From Actinocorallia aurantiaca (GTDB taxonomy: Bacteria; Actinomycetota; Actinomycetes; Streptosporangiales; Streptosporangiaceae): a stretch of DNA of 64,000 nucleotides. The stretch lies in contig NZ_BAAATZ010000017.1 of the NCBI RefSeq assembly GCF_039533685.1, positions 1-64,000 on the forward strand, given 5' to 3'. The first letter of the stretch is position 1. Every line of letters starts with the position of its first letter. Of this stretch, positions 1 through 9,007 are shown in pieces. A program made the position numbers and the translations under genes. Under the pieces are notes generated by a model. The model searched no databases. It worked only from the letters and a program-made list of their open reading frames with translations, and was not told the DNA's origin.

Positions 1-1
1 C

Positions 2-193
2 GTCCTGCGGCTCGAGCCGCAGGACGGCGGGACCCTCATGACCTGCCGGTACGAGGTGACCGGCGGGCGCGCCGCGAACGCGCTGGTGCGGGTCGCCGGA
101 GCCGAGGCCCGCAAACAGACCAGGGCGGCCCTGGAAGCACTCGACCGGCTGGCCCGCCGGGAGTGCCCCGGCGGGCTCGGAGCCGTCGGCTGA
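2..193 (+). CDS. C-terminal end of an SRPBCC-like protein (partial)
   Basis: The frame is open from the window edge and ends at TGA 191-193, giving the last 63 residues of a protein whose start lies outside. The visible part has a strand-rich stretch (LMTCRYEVTGG) followed by a long amphipathic helix (AEARKQTRAALEALDRLARR). A terminal helix of this kind is what the polyketide cyclase/SRPBCC fold ends with, so that family is the best guess. It is convergent with the next gene, only 7 bases away. Without the N-terminal part the assignment is tentative and no ligand can be proposed. Confidence 0.5.
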   Translation, partial: VLRLEPQDGGTLMTCRYEVTGGRAANALVRVAGAEARKQTRAALEALDRLARRECPGGLGAVG

Positions 194-200
194 GGGCCGT

Positions 201-887
201 TCAGGCCACCTCGCGGACGCGGAAGCCCACCTCGTCGTACCGACGCAGGATCAACCTCGCCAGCCCCTGGTGCGCGCCCAGCGGACGGGCCGTGAAGTCC
301 GCTCCCGCCGACTCCAGACGGCGCTGGAAGAACCCCGGCGCCAGCAGGTAGGACGCCACCGCCACGCTCCGCGCCCCTCCTCGCCTGACCTCGGCCACGA
401 CGTCCGCCAGCACCGGGCCCGCGCCGCCCACGAAACCGAACTGCACCGGACGGCCCAGCGCCCGGCCCAGCTGCCGGGCGGCGGCCCGCACGTCGGCGAG
501 GCCCCTCGGGTCCGTCGAGCCGGCGGCGCCCAGCACCACGGCGTCGGCCTGCGCGGCCTCACCCAGCCTGTCCAGCAGGGTGCCCGCCAGTTCCGGGTGG
601 GGGCCGAGGGGGCGCGAGACCACGGCGTCCGCACCTGCCTCGGCCAGTTGTTCGGGGATGTCGACCTGCACGTGGTAGCCGCGTCCCAGCAGCAGGGGCA
701 CCGCGACCAGCGGCCCGTACCCCAGCTCCCGCACCGCCTCGCCCACCGAGGGCGACGCCACCTCGGCGTAGGCCTCTCCCACCGTCAGTTCCGGACGCGC
801 CGCGCGGACCAGGGAGAGCAGCTCCCCCACGACCCGGGCGCCGGCTGGATCACGGGTGCCGTGGGCCACCCCGAGCAGAACCGCCAC
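201..887 (-). CDS. Sirohydrochlorin chelatase family protein (CbiX-like)
   Basis: This 228-residue protein belongs to the CbiX/SirB family, which inserts a metal into sirohydrochlorin; in this setting it would make siroheme for the nitrite reductase encoded upstream. The N-terminal signature LLGVAHGTRDPAG carries the family's metal/substrate histidine, and a second half (VVLGAAGSTDPRG onward) repeats the fold, as in two-domain chelatases. The GTG start at 887 was chosen because a GGGGAGG ribosome site lies about six bases before it. It follows the NnaR-like gene by 38 bases and is probably the last gene of the nirB transcript. The gene order nirB-nirD-HemD/HTH-chelatase resembles the Mycobacterium Rv0252-0253/Rv0260c-0259c genes. 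Whether the metal is iron or cobalt cannot be read from the sequence. Confidence 0.85.
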   Translation of the reverse strand: MAVLLGVAHGTRDPAGARVVGELLSLVRAARPELTVGEAYAEVASPSVGEAVRELGYGPLVAVPLLLGRGYHVQVDIPEQLAEAGADAVVSRPLGPHPELAGTLLDRLGEAAQADAVVLGAAGSTDPRGLADVRAAARQLGRALGRPVQFGFVGGAGPVLADVVAEVRRGGARSVAVASYLLAPGFFQRRLESAGADFTARPLGAHQGLARLILRRYDEVGFRVREVA

Positions 888-925
888 GCCTTGCCTCCCC
901 GATGCTCTCTGTTCCGTCGCGGCCG

Positions 926-2119
926 CTAGATGCCTTCGCGGACCGGATCGCAGGCCAGCCGGTAGCCGCGCTTGACCACCGTCTCGACGATCCCCGTCCG
1001 GCCGAGGCCCCGGCGCAGCCGCGCCACCGCCATCTCCACCGCGTGCTCGTCGGCCTGCGGGCGTCCGTGGTCGCGGGACGACCAGGCGGAACCGGCGGCC
1101 ACCACCCGCGAGGGCAGCACCCCGCACAGCTCAGCGCGCGACACCACGTGGCCCGGCCGGCGCGCCAGCGCCCGCAGGATCGCCATGGGGGCCGGCGCGA
1201 TCGGCTTGAGCTGGCCGTCCAGCACGACGGCGTGGCCGCGGAGCTCCAGGGCGTGGTCGCGCACGTGCAGCCTGCGGGACCGGCGGATCGGCAGGTTCTC
1301 CACCAGGGCGCGCACCAGCGCGCCGATCCTGGCCCGCTCCGGCTGGACCGTCGGCACCCCGCGCTCGGTGAGGGCGAAGGCGGTGACGGGGCCGACGCAC
1401 GCCGCCACCACGTGGGTGCGCAGCGCCTCGATCAGCGCGTCCTCCAGCCCGTCCTCGGCGGCCACCGCCAGGGTGGCGCTCACCGCCGGAGAGCTGGTGA
1501 AGGTGATCGCGTCGACGGTGCCGGCGACGGCCTGGCCGACCAGCCTGCGCAGCGGAGTGGAGTCGTCGGTCCTGGACCAGCGGTAGACCGGCACCTCGAT
1601 CACCTCCGCGCCGCGGCTCCGCAGCGTGTCGGTGAACTCCGGCAGCGGCTCGCCGTACAGCTGCACGGCGATACGGGTCCCCTCGAGGTCCAGCCCGAGA
1701 AGGTACTTGAGCACCTCGTCGCAGCTCTCGGACTCCGGAGACCACTCCTCCTGGAGGCCCACCGAGCGGATCGCGCCGCGGGCCTTGGGGCCCCGCGCCA
1801 TGATCTTGACCTGGCCCAGCCGTTCGACGAGCGCGTCCCGCAGGCCCCATCCGTCGGCGGTCTCCAGCCAGGCGCGGAATCCGATCCCGGTGGTGACGAC
1901 GGCGAAGTCCAGCGGACGGTGCAGGCACTCCTCGGTGGCGTGCAGCAGTTCGGCGTCGTCCTGGAGGGGCATCAGCCGGATCGCGGGGGCGTGCACGACG
2001 CGCGCGCCCCGGCGTTCCAGCAGAGCCGCCAGTTCCTCGTGCCGGCGGGCCGCTGTCACCCCGACGGCGAACCCCGACAAGGGTTCACTGTTGTTCAGCA
2101 CACCCGCCTGAATCGTCAC
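926..2119 (-). CDS. nnaR: NnaR-type regulator: uroporphyrinogen-III synthase-like domain fused to winged-helix DNA-binding domain
   Basis: The 397-residue protein has a HemD-like domain at about residues 12-265 and an OmpR-type winged helix at about 285-392, with the typical ending VETVVKRGYRL. In Streptomyces and Mycobacterium, proteins of this exact architecture (NnaR, SCO2958, Rv0260c) are co-activators with GlnR of nitrate and nitrite assimilation genes, so a regulator is preferred over a siroheme biosynthetic enzyme. The GTG start at 2119 overlaps the nirD stop by GTGA, which shows translational coupling. A more upstream start would lie inside nirD. Its place inside the nir operon means that the regulator would be made together with its likely targets. 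Residual synthase activity cannot be excluded. Confidence 0.85.
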   Translation of the reverse strand: MTIQAGVLNNSEPLSGFAVGVTAARRHEELAALLERRGARVVHAPAIRLMPLQDDAELLHATEECLHRPLDFAVVTTGIGFRAWLETADGWGLRDALVERLGQVKIMARGPKARGAIRSVGLQEEWSPESESCDEVLKYLLGLDLEGTRIAVQLYGEPLPEFTDTLRSRGAEVIEVPVYRWSRTDDSTPLRRLVGQAVAGTVDAITFTSSPAVSATLAVAAEDGLEDALIEALRTHVVAACVGPVTAFALTERGVPTVQPERARIGALVRALVENLPIRRSRRLHVRDHALELRGHAVVLDGQLKPIAPAPMAILRALARRPGHVVSRAELCGVLPSRVVAAGSAWSSRDHGRPQADEHAVEMAVARLRRGLGRTGIVETVVKRGYRLACDPVREGI

Positions 2120-2448
2120 GTCATCACTTCCACACGGTCGCCGTTGAGCCTGATGGAAAAGGTGGGGACGGACTTGGCCGGATCGTCCAGGCACAGGCCC
2201 GTCGTGAGGTCGAAGACCTGCTTGTACATCGGGGACGCCACCGTCGGCACCCCGTTGCGGGTGCCGAGGATGCCCCGCGAGAGCACGTAGGCGCCGCTGA
2301 AGGGATCGAGGTTCGACAGCGCGTACAGCTCGCCCTCGTAGGTGCGGAAGACGGCGACCTGCCGGTCGCCCACCAGCGCGCACGCCCCCCGGTCGGGGAG
2401 AAGGTCGGTGTAGGAGCAGACGTCCACCCAGGTCGCGACGAAGGTCAT
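2116..2448 (-). CDS. nirD: Nitrite reductase [NAD(P)H] small subunit
   Basis: This 110-residue protein is the small subunit of the cytoplasmic assimilatory nitrite reductase, which works with NirB to reduce nitrite to ammonium. It has the Rieske-like beta fold (WVDVCSYTDLLPDRG, then VAVFRTYEGELYALSN and SPMYKQVFDLTTG) but the CxH and CxxH iron-sulfur ligands are absent: the positions read SNLDP and SPMYKQ. Loss of these ligands is normal for NirD. The gene starts two bases after the nirB stop codon and its own stop overlaps the start of nnaR. Its length is the family norm. Confidence 0.95.
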   Translation of the reverse strand: MTFVATWVDVCSYTDLLPDRGACALVGDRQVAVFRTYEGELYALSNLDPFSGAYVLSRGILGTRNGVPTVASPMYKQVFDLTTGLCLDDPAKSVPTFSIRLNGDRVEVMT

Positions 2449-2450
2449 GG

Positions 2451-5059
2451 TCACTTGCTGATCACCTCCAGGCTGGATCCGGCCACCAGGACCGGCTTGA
2501 TCTGTTCGCGCTCGACCTCGAACGAGATGCTCGGGTCGGGGGTCTCGGGGGCGTTGACGAAGGAGACGAACCTGCGCAGCAGCTCGGGGTCCTTCAGCGT
2601 GTCGTTCCATTCGTCGGAGTAGGTCTCCACGTGCCTGGCCATCGCGGCGTCGAGCTCGGCGCAGATGCCCAGCCGGTCGTCGACGATGACCTCGCGCAGG
2701 TAGTCCAGGCCGCCCTCGAGGGACTCCATCCAGACGGACGTGCGCTGCAGCCGGTCGGCGGTCCGGATGTAGAACATCAGGAACCGGTCGATGTAGGTGA
2801 TCAGCTGCTCGTCGGTCAGGTCGGTGGCGAACAGGTCCGCGTGCCGGGGCCGCATGCCGCCGTTGCCCGAGAGGTAGAGGTTCCAGCCCTTCTCGGTGGC
2901 GATGATGCCGAAGTCCTTGGACTGGGCCTCGGCGCACTCGCGGGCGCAGCCGGAGACGGCGGACTTGAGCTTGTGCGGGGCGCGCAGGCCCCGGTAGCGC
3001 AGCTCCAGGTTGATCGCCATGCCCACGGAGTCCTGGACGCCGTAGCGGCACCAGGTGGAGCCGACGCAGGACTTCACCGTCCGCAGCGACTTGCCGTAGG
3101 CGTGGCCGGACTCGAAGCCCGCGTCCACCAGCCGCTTCCAGATCTGGGGGAGCTGCTCGACCCGGGCCCCGAACAGGTCGATGCGCTGCCCGCCGGTGAT
3201 CTTGGTGTAGAGGCCGAAGTCGCGGGCGACCTCGCCGATCACGATGAGCTTGTCCGGGGTGATCTCCCCGCCGGGGATGCGCGGCACCACCGAGTAGGTG
3301 CCGTTCTTCTGCATGTTGGCCAGGAACTGGTCGTTGGTGTCCTGCAGCGCCGCCTGCTCGCCCTTGAGGACGTGGCCGTTGCCGAGGCTGGCCAGGATCG
3401 AGGCGACCGCGGGCTTGCAGATGTCGCAGCCCCGGCCGGTGCCGTGCTCGGCGATGAGCCGGCTGAAGGCGGTGATCCCGCGGACCCGGACGATGTCGAA
3501 CAGCTCCGCCCGCGAGTACTCGAAGTGCTCGCAGATGGCCTTGCTGACCTCGATGCCGGCCGCGGCCAGCTCGGCGTCCAGGATCTTCTTGACCAGCGGG
3601 ACGCAGCTGCCGCAGCTGGACCCGGCGCGGGTGCAGCCCTTGACCGCCGGGACGTCGCGCAGTTCGTGCTCGGCGATGTCGCAGCGGATCTTCTCGGCCG
3701 TGACGTTGTTGCAGGAGCAGATCACCGTCGCGCCGGGCAGGTCGCCGCCCGCGGCCTCGGTGCCGCCGAAGAGCATCTGCTCCGGGGCTCCGGGCAGCTG
3801 CCCGCCGACGTAGGCGCGCAGTGTGGAGTAGGACTCGGCGTCTCCGACCAGGACGCCCCCGAGCAGCGTCCGGGCGTCGTCGCTGACGACCAGCTTCTTG
3901 TAGACGCCGGCCACCGGGTCGGTGTAGGTGACGCCCAGGGCGTTGTCGGCGCCGTCGGCGAAGGGGTCGCCGAAGCTGGCGACGTCCACGCCCATGAGCT
4001 TGAGCTTGGTCGAAAGGTCCGCGCCCTCGAAGGCCGCGGAGCTGTCGCCGTTCAGCAGGTGGTCGACGACCACCTCGGCCATGGTGAAGCAGGGCCCCAC
4101 CAGGCCGTAGACCATGCCGCCGATGAGCGCGCACTCGCCGATGGCGTAGACGTCGGGGTCCTCGGTGCGGCAGGCGGNNNNNNNNNNNNNNNNNNNNNNN
4201 NNNNNNCTTCAGGCCGCACTGGCGGGCCAGTTCGTCGCGCGGGCGGATCCCGGCGGAGAACACCACGACCTGGGAGTCGATCTCCGTGCCGTCCTGCAGG
4301 ACCACCTTGGCGACCGCGCCGTCCGCGCCGGCCTCCAGGCGGGTCATCGGGGTCCCGGCGTGCACGGCCATGCCCAGGGCCTCGATGTGCCGGCGCAGCA
4401 TGGAGCCGCCGCCCTCGTCGAGCTGGCGGGGCATCAGCCAGGGCGCCACCTCCACGACGCTGCTGGCCAGGCCCAGGCCTTGGACGGCGNNNNNNNNNNN
4501 NNNNNNNNNNNNNNNNNNNNNNNNNNNNNNNNNNNNNNNNNNNNNNNNNNTCCCTGGACGACGCCCTGGACCCGCTCACCCAGATCGTGGACGACCACGT
4601 CCTGATCAAGGTCACCGAGCCGCCGGCGCGGCCCTCGGCGTAGTCGCGGATCGCGTCGAGGTCGTCGATGGTGCGGTAGACGAAGACGCCGGGCAGGTCC
4701 TTGCCCTCGACCGGCGGGACGAACGGGGCCGAACCGGTCGCCAGGACGAGCGCGTCGTAGGCGACGGTGCGCCCGAGCGAGGTGCTGACGGTCCTGGCCT
4801 CGCGGTCGATCTCCACGACCCGCTCGCCGGTGAGCACCGAGACCTCGGCGCCGTGCGGGGGGTAGGCCAGGTCCGCGCCTTCCAGGTGGGTGGTCAGAGC
4901 GACTCTGTCGTACGCGGTGCGCGACTCCTCGCCGATGACCGTGATCTTCCAGGCGCCGGCGGTGTCCCGCTCGCGCAGTGCCTCGACGAGCCGGTGCGCG
5001 GCCGGGCCGTGGCCCACCACCACCAGGTTCTCGGGGGTTGCCTCTCCTCCAACATCCAT
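2451..5059 (-). CDS. nirB: Nitrite reductase [NAD(P)H] large subunit, interrupted by two assembly gaps
   Basis: The gene encodes the NAD(P)H-dependent siroheme nitrite reductase large subunit. In order, an N-terminal FAD/NAD-binding reductase (VVVGHGPAAHRLVEAL), a BFD-like [2Fe-2S] domain (CSCNNVTAEKI, then SCGSC), a second BFD-like half (GRGCDICKPA) and a sulfite/nitrite reductase core with CVGSTWCRYG and SGCARECAEAQ, the ligands of the 4Fe4S-siroheme centre, are visible. N runs at 4178-4206 and 4490-4550 break the frame; 2609 bases is not a multiple of three, so the gap sizes are not exact. The stretch 4551-4610 does not encode the expected NAD-binding glycine motif and looks like a wrong contig end. 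The start at 5059 lacks a good ribosome site upstream. The 38-bp GlnR-type element lies 33 bases before it. Confidence 0.9.
4178..4206. other. Assembly gap (29 N) inside nirB
   Basis: A run of N interrupts the linker between the reductase domain ending in RQCGLK and the downstream part that resumes in another frame. The declared length does not restore the frame. Confidence 0.99.
4490..4550. other. Assembly gap (61 N) inside nirB with a doubtful right flank
   Basis: The gap removes the NAD-binding motif of NirB. To its right, 4551-4610 translates on the nirB strand to TLIRTWSSTIWVSGS, which does not match any NirB, while the family consensus would continue with a GGGLLGLEAA-type motif. The flank is probably an assembly error. 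Confidence 0.95.
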
Positions 5060-5092
5060 GTGCCGATATTCGGAAGAACGCGTTTCGCGTCG

Positions 5093-5130
5093 GCGTCCCC
5101 TTTGTCACCCCTGTGTTAAAACACGCTCAC
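5093..5130 (-). promoter_or_regulatory. GlnR-type operator upstream of nirB
   Basis: Read on the minus strand, four five-base half-sites are separated by exactly six bases: GTGAG, TTAAC, GTGAC, GACGC. This is the a1-b1-a2-b2 layout (gTnAc-n6-GaAAc, twice) known for GlnR in Streptomyces. The same 38 bases, 28 of them identical, occur upstream of nasA at the same distance from the start codon. NnaR may bind here as well. Half-site matches to the b consensus are only partial. Confidence 0.7.
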
Positions 5131-5196
5131 GTCGAGACATGGCTGTTGTCGTGGCGTGACCAATAGGCGGACAATTCACGCTTTTTTCTCCAAATG

Positions 5197-5232
5197 TTAA
5201 AACCCGCCGTGACGTTTACGTCACGACGGGTT
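5197..5232 (-). terminator. Rho-independent terminator of the nasA-nasB operon
   Basis: A 14-base-pair stem (AACCCG..GTGACG against CGTCAC..CGGGTT, one G-T type mismatch) with a TTTA loop lies 14 bases after the nasB stop, followed on the minus strand by TTTT. It separates nasB from the nirB promoter region. Confidence 0.85.
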
Positions 5233-5245
5233 CAGCCCGAAAAGG

Positions 5246-6739
5246 TCAGGCATCCACCGATTCCTGCTCCTGGAGCCAGGAGACGATGCCCTCCAGCGCG
5301 TCCCGGCAGGAGCCGCACCCCGTACTCGCCCGGGTCGCCTCCGCGACCTCCCCGGCGGTCCTGGCGCCCTCCTGCCAGCAGGCCCGGATCCGCCCCTTGG
5401 TCACGTTGTTGCAGTGGCAGACGGTCGCCGCGTCCGGCATCCGCACCGGCGTGTCCGCGCTCGCCGCCCCGCCGATCCCGCCGAACAGCAGGCTCAGCCG
5501 CTCCGACGGCAGGGCCGCCGCGCGGTCGTACAGCTGCGTGAGCGTCCCCACCGTCGAGGTGTCCCCCAGCAGGATCGCGCCGATCAGCCGGCCGTCCCGG
5601 ATCACCACCTTCTTGTAGGTGCCGCGCGAGGAGTCGGCGAACTGCAGGACCTCGACCTCCTCGTCCTCGTCGCCGTGGTGGGTCTCGCCCATCGAGGCCA
5701 GTTCGATGCTCGCCGCCTTCAGCCGGGTGATCTGCTTGGCGCCGGTGAAGCGGGCGGCCGGCTCGGTCCCCGCCAGCAGGCCCGCCAGCACCTCGGCCTG
5801 CTGCCAGGCCGGGGCGACCAGCCCGTACACCTCGTCCCGGTGCTCGCAGCACTCGCCGATCGCCCGGACGTCCGGATCGCCGACCGACCTCAGCTCGTCG
5901 TCCACCAGGATCCCCCGGCCCACGGCCAGGCCCGCGTCGCGTGCCAGGGACACCTCGGGCTTCACCCCGCAGGAGAGCACCACCAGGTCGGCCTCGACGA
6001 ACTCGCGGGCGCCGTCGGGCAGAGCCAGCTCCACCCCGCACACGACCGGCTCGCCCTCCGGGCCCTCGGCGGTGCGCAGCGCCGAGACCGCGGCGTTCAA
6101 CCGGGAGCCGATCCCCAGCCGGTCCAGCGTCCGCGCCAGGACCCTCCCGCCCTCGGGATCGAGCTGCCGCTCCATCAGGTGCCCGGCCAGGTGCAGGACG
6201 GTCACCTCCAGGCCCCGGCCGACCAGGCCGCGAGCGGCCTCGATGCCCAGCAGCCCGCCGCCCACCACGACCGCCCTGCGGGCGGTGCGCGCCATCTCGA
6301 TGATCTCCTGGCAGTCCTCCAGGGTCCGGAAGACCAGGGCGCCCGAGGGCAGCCCCTCCGAGGCGAGGCCCTCCCGCCCGCCGGGCCGCAGAACGGGCAT
6401 CGGCGGGATGAAGGCGGTGCTGCCGGTGGCCAGCACCAGGGTCTCGTAGGGGGTCACCGAGCCGTCGGACGCCAGCACCAGCCGGGCCTCCCGGTCGATC
6501 GACAGGACCGAGACCCCGGAGCGGACGTCCACCTCCTGCCGCTCGTACCAGGCCTCGTCGACCAGCGCGATGTGGTCGGCCCGGGTGTGCCCGGCCAGGA
6601 CGTTCGACAGCAGCACCCGGTTGTAGGGCTGCTGCGACTCGGCGCCGAAGACCGTGATCGGGACCTTCGGATCGCGGGCCCGCAGCTCGGTGACCAGCCG
6701 GGAGCCGGCCATCCCGTTGCCGACGACGACGATGCTCAT
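5246..6739 (-). CDS. nasB: Nitrate reductase electron-transfer flavoprotein with C-terminal [2Fe-2S] domain (NasB-like)
   Basis: The 497-residue protein is an FAD/NAD(P)H oxidoreductase that would pass electrons from NAD(P)H to the nitrate reductase NasA. It begins with the FAD motif VVVGNGMAGSRLV, has the NAD-binding motif VVVGGGLLGIEAARGL near residue 160, and ends with a BFD-like domain carrying CHCNNVTKG and STGCGSC cysteines. The reductase part is a homologue of the NirB N-terminal part, but the siroheme core is absent, so it is not a second nitrite reductase. Its ATG overlaps the TGA of nasA by one base, so the two are translationally coupled. A strong terminator follows. Confidence 0.88.
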   Translation of the reverse strand: MSIVVVGNGMAGSRLVTELRARDPKVPITVFGAESQQPYNRVLLSNVLAGHTRADHIALVDEAWYERQEVDVRSGVSVLSIDREARLVLASDGSVTPYETLVLATGSTAFIPPMPVLRPGGREGLASEGLPSGALVFRTLEDCQEIIEMARTARRAVVVGGGLLGIEAARGLVGRGLEVTVLHLAGHLMERQLDPEGGRVLARTLDRLGIGSRLNAAVSALRTAEGPEGEPVVCGVELALPDGAREFVEADLVVLSCGVKPEVSLARDAGLAVGRGILVDDELRSVGDPDVRAIGECCEHRDEVYGLVAPAWQQAEVLAGLLAGTEPAARFTGAKQITRLKAASIELASMGETHHGDEDEEVEVLQFADSSRGTYKKVVIRDGRLIGAILLGDTSTVGTLTQLYDRAAALPSERLSLLFGGIGGAASADTPVRMPDAATVCHCNNVTKGRIRACWQEGARTAGEVAEATRASTGCGSCRDALEGIVSWLQEQESVDA

Positions 6740-8862
6740 CAGACGCCTTCCAGGGGGTGGGGTTCGGGGACGGGAGGACCGGCGGGCTCCACCCGCACCG
6801 CGCAGACCTTGAACTCCGGCATACGGGATATCGGGTCCAGCGCGGGGTTGGTGAGCGTGTTCGCCCTGCCCTCCCCTCCCCAGTGGAACGGCATGAAGAC
6901 GGTGTCGTCGCGGATGGTGTCGGTCAGCCTCGCCCGGGCGATCGATACCCCCCGCCTGCTGGAGACCCGCACCAGCGAGCCGGGCTCGACGCCCAGCCGC
7001 TCCGCCAGGTCGGGGTGCAGCTCGACGAACGGCTCCGGAGAGGCGTCCACCAGCTGCCGCACCCGCCGGGTCTGGGCCCCGCTCTGGTAGTGGGCCAGCA
7101 CCCGGCCGGTGGTGAGGTAGACCGGGTAGTCGGTGTCGACGTCCTCCTCGGGGCCGCGGTGCTCCACCGCGGTGAACCTGGCCCGCCCGTCGGGCGTGGC
7201 GAACCGGTCGAGGAAGGGCCGCGGGGTGCCCGGGTGGTCCGGTGACGGGCAGGGCCAGAAAACCCCGCCCTCCTTCTCGATGCGCTCGTAGGTGATGCCC
7301 GAGTAGTCGGCGATGCCGCCGGCGCTGGCCCTGCCGAGTTCGGCGAAGACCTCCTCGGGCTCGGTGCTCCAGGTGCCCGGCGCCTCGAGCCGGACCGCCA
7401 GCCCCCGGATGATCTCCAGGTCGGTCCGCACCCCCTCGGGCGGCTGCGCCGCCCGCCGCCGGCGCAGCACCCGGCCCTCCAGGTTGGTCATCGTCCCCTC
7501 CTCCTCCGCCCACTGGGCGGCGGGCAGGACGATGTCGGCGCGCCGCGCGGTCTCCGACAGCACGAAGTCGGCGACCACCAGCAGGTCCAGCGAGTTCAGC
7601 CGCTCCTCCACGACCGAGGCGCGCGGCGCGGAGACCACCGGGTTGGAGCCGAAGACCAGCAGGGCCCTGGGCCCTCCCTCTGTGCCCAGGGCCATCAGCA
7701 GCTCGTAGGCGGACCGGCCGGGACCGGGGATGATCTCGGGTTCGACCCCCCACACGGCCGCCACCCGGGCCCTGGCCTCCGGATCGTCGATCCTGCGGTA
7801 GCCGGGGAGCTGGTCGGCCTTCTGCCCGTGCTCCCTGCCGCCCTGGCCGTTGCCCTGGCCGGTGAGGCACCCGTAGCCGGAGCCCTCGGTGCCCGGCAGG
7901 CCCAGGGCGAGCGCCAGGTTGATGAACGCGGTGACGGTGTCGACGCCCTGCGCCTGCTGCTCGGCCCCGCGCGCGGTGAGGATCAGGGAGCGCCCGCCGG
8001 CCGCGAGCATCCGCACCGCCTCGCGCATGTGCGCCACCGGCACCCCGGTGATGCGCTCCACCCGCTCGGGCCAGTAGGAGTTGACCACGGTCCGCAACCG
8101 GTCGAACCCGCTGGTCCTGGCCTCGATGTAGGAATCGTCCAGCAGGCCCTCGGCCATCGCCAGGTGCAGCATGCCGTTGGCCAGCGCCAGGTCGGTTCCG
8201 GGCGTCAGCTGCAGGTGCAGATCGGCCTGCCTCGCCGTGGCCGTGCGGCGCGGGTCGGCGACGATCAGCGCGCCGCCGTTCTCCCGCATCCGGTTGAGGT
8301 GGCGCAGGAACGGGGGCATCGTCTCGGCGACGTTCCCGCCGACCATCAGCACCACGTCGGCGTCGCCCACGTCGGTGATCGGGCCGGGCAGCCCGCGGTC
8401 CATGCCGAACGCCCGGTTCAGCGCGGCGGCGGCCGACGACATGCAGAAGCGGCCGTTGTAGTCGATCTGCGAGGTCCGCAGGGCGATCCGGGCGAACTTG
8501 CCCAGCTGGTAGGCCTTCTCGTTGGTCAGCCCTCCGCCGCCGAAGACCGCGACGGAGTCCGGGCCGTGGACGGCCTGCAGGGCCCCGACCCCGGAGGCGA
8601 TCGCGTCGAGCGCGGTCTCCCAGGACACCGGTTCCAGCGGGGCGCCCTCGTGCACCCGCATGAGCGGCTCCGTCACCCGGTCGGGGACGTCCAGCATCTC
8701 CCCCGCCGACCAGCCCTTCTGGCAGAGGCCGCCCGCGTTGGCGGGCACGTCCTCGCGCGGGGTGATCACGGCGGTCCCTGGTCCGACGGCGATCGACATG
8801 CCGCACTGCAACGCGCAGTACGGGCAGTGGGTGGGTGTGGCACCCGGTTCGCTTGCGGCCAT
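6739..8862 (-). CDS. nasA: Assimilatory nitrate reductase catalytic subunit (molybdopterin oxidoreductase)
   Basis: The 707-residue protein reduces nitrate to nitrite in the cytoplasm. An N-terminal 4Fe-4S motif (HCPYCALQCGM ... GGLCQKG), the bis-MGD binding core (YNGRFCMSSAAAALNRAFG, GGNVAETMPPFL, GSGYGCLTGQGNGQGG) and a C-terminal molydopterin-binding domain (VYLTTGRVLAHYQSG) are all present. There is no C-terminal BFD domain, which fits with the [2Fe-2S] domain being carried by the adjoining nasB product. No signal peptide is seen. The ATG at 8862 was chosen over longer starts because the GlnR-type element ends 33 bases before it, as it does before nirB. Confidence 0.93.
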   Translation of the reverse strand: MAASEPGATPTHCPYCALQCGMSIAVGPGTAVITPREDVPANAGGLCQKGWSAGEMLDVPDRVTEPLMRVHEGAPLEPVSWETALDAIASGVGALQAVHGPDSVAVFGGGGLTNEKAYQLGKFARIALRTSQIDYNGRFCMSSAAAALNRAFGMDRGLPGPITDVGDADVVLMVGGNVAETMPPFLRHLNRMRENGGALIVADPRRTATARQADLHLQLTPGTDLALANGMLHLAMAEGLLDDSYIEARTSGFDRLRTVVNSYWPERVERITGVPVAHMREAVRMLAAGGRSLILTARGAEQQAQGVDTVTAFINLALALGLPGTEGSGYGCLTGQGNGQGGREHGQKADQLPGYRRIDDPEARARVAAVWGVEPEIIPGPGRSAYELLMALGTEGGPRALLVFGSNPVVSAPRASVVEERLNSLDLLVVADFVLSETARRADIVLPAAQWAEEEGTMTNLEGRVLRRRRAAQPPEGVRTDLEIIRGLAVRLEAPGTWSTEPEEVFAELGRASAGGIADYSGITYERIEKEGGVFWPCPSPDHPGTPRPFLDRFATPDGRARFTAVEHRGPEEDVDTDYPVYLTTGRVLAHYQSGAQTRRVRQLVDASPEPFVELHPDLAERLGVEPGSLVRVSSRRGVSIARARLTDTIRDDTVFMPFHWGGEGRANTLTNPALDPISRMPEFKVCAVRVEPAGPPVPEPHPLEGV

Positions 8863-8895
8863 GTCTCGATCGTGTTCGGGGGCCGTTACCTGCCC

Positions 8896-8933
8896 GCGTC
8901 CCTTGCATGACCGCGGTGTTAATTGGCGCTCAC
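8896..8933 (-). promoter_or_regulatory. GlnR-type operator upstream of nasA
   Basis: The minus strand carries GTGAG, TTAAC, GTCAT and GACGC half-sites with six-base spacers, the same architecture as the element before nirB, with 28 of 38 bases identical. The shared position relative to the start codon supports coordinate control of nitrate and nitrite reductases. Confidence 0.7.
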
Positions 8934-9007
8934 CCGGGACGCGACTGATTGTCAGGAAGTGGCCTGACCAGCAGCATCCGACTCGCTCCTGTCCTAGGGT
9001 CAAAGAC

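Noticed and set aside
926..2119. A simple siroheme uroporphyrinogen-III synthase
   Set aside because: The C-terminal winged helix and the place in the nir operon fit the NnaR regulator better.
2116..2448. NirD as a true Rieske protein
   Set aside because: The cysteine and histidine ligands are absent, as is normal for NirD.
2451..5059. nirB as a pseudogene
   Set aside because: All ligands and domains are intact outside the N runs, so the broken frame is due to assembly.
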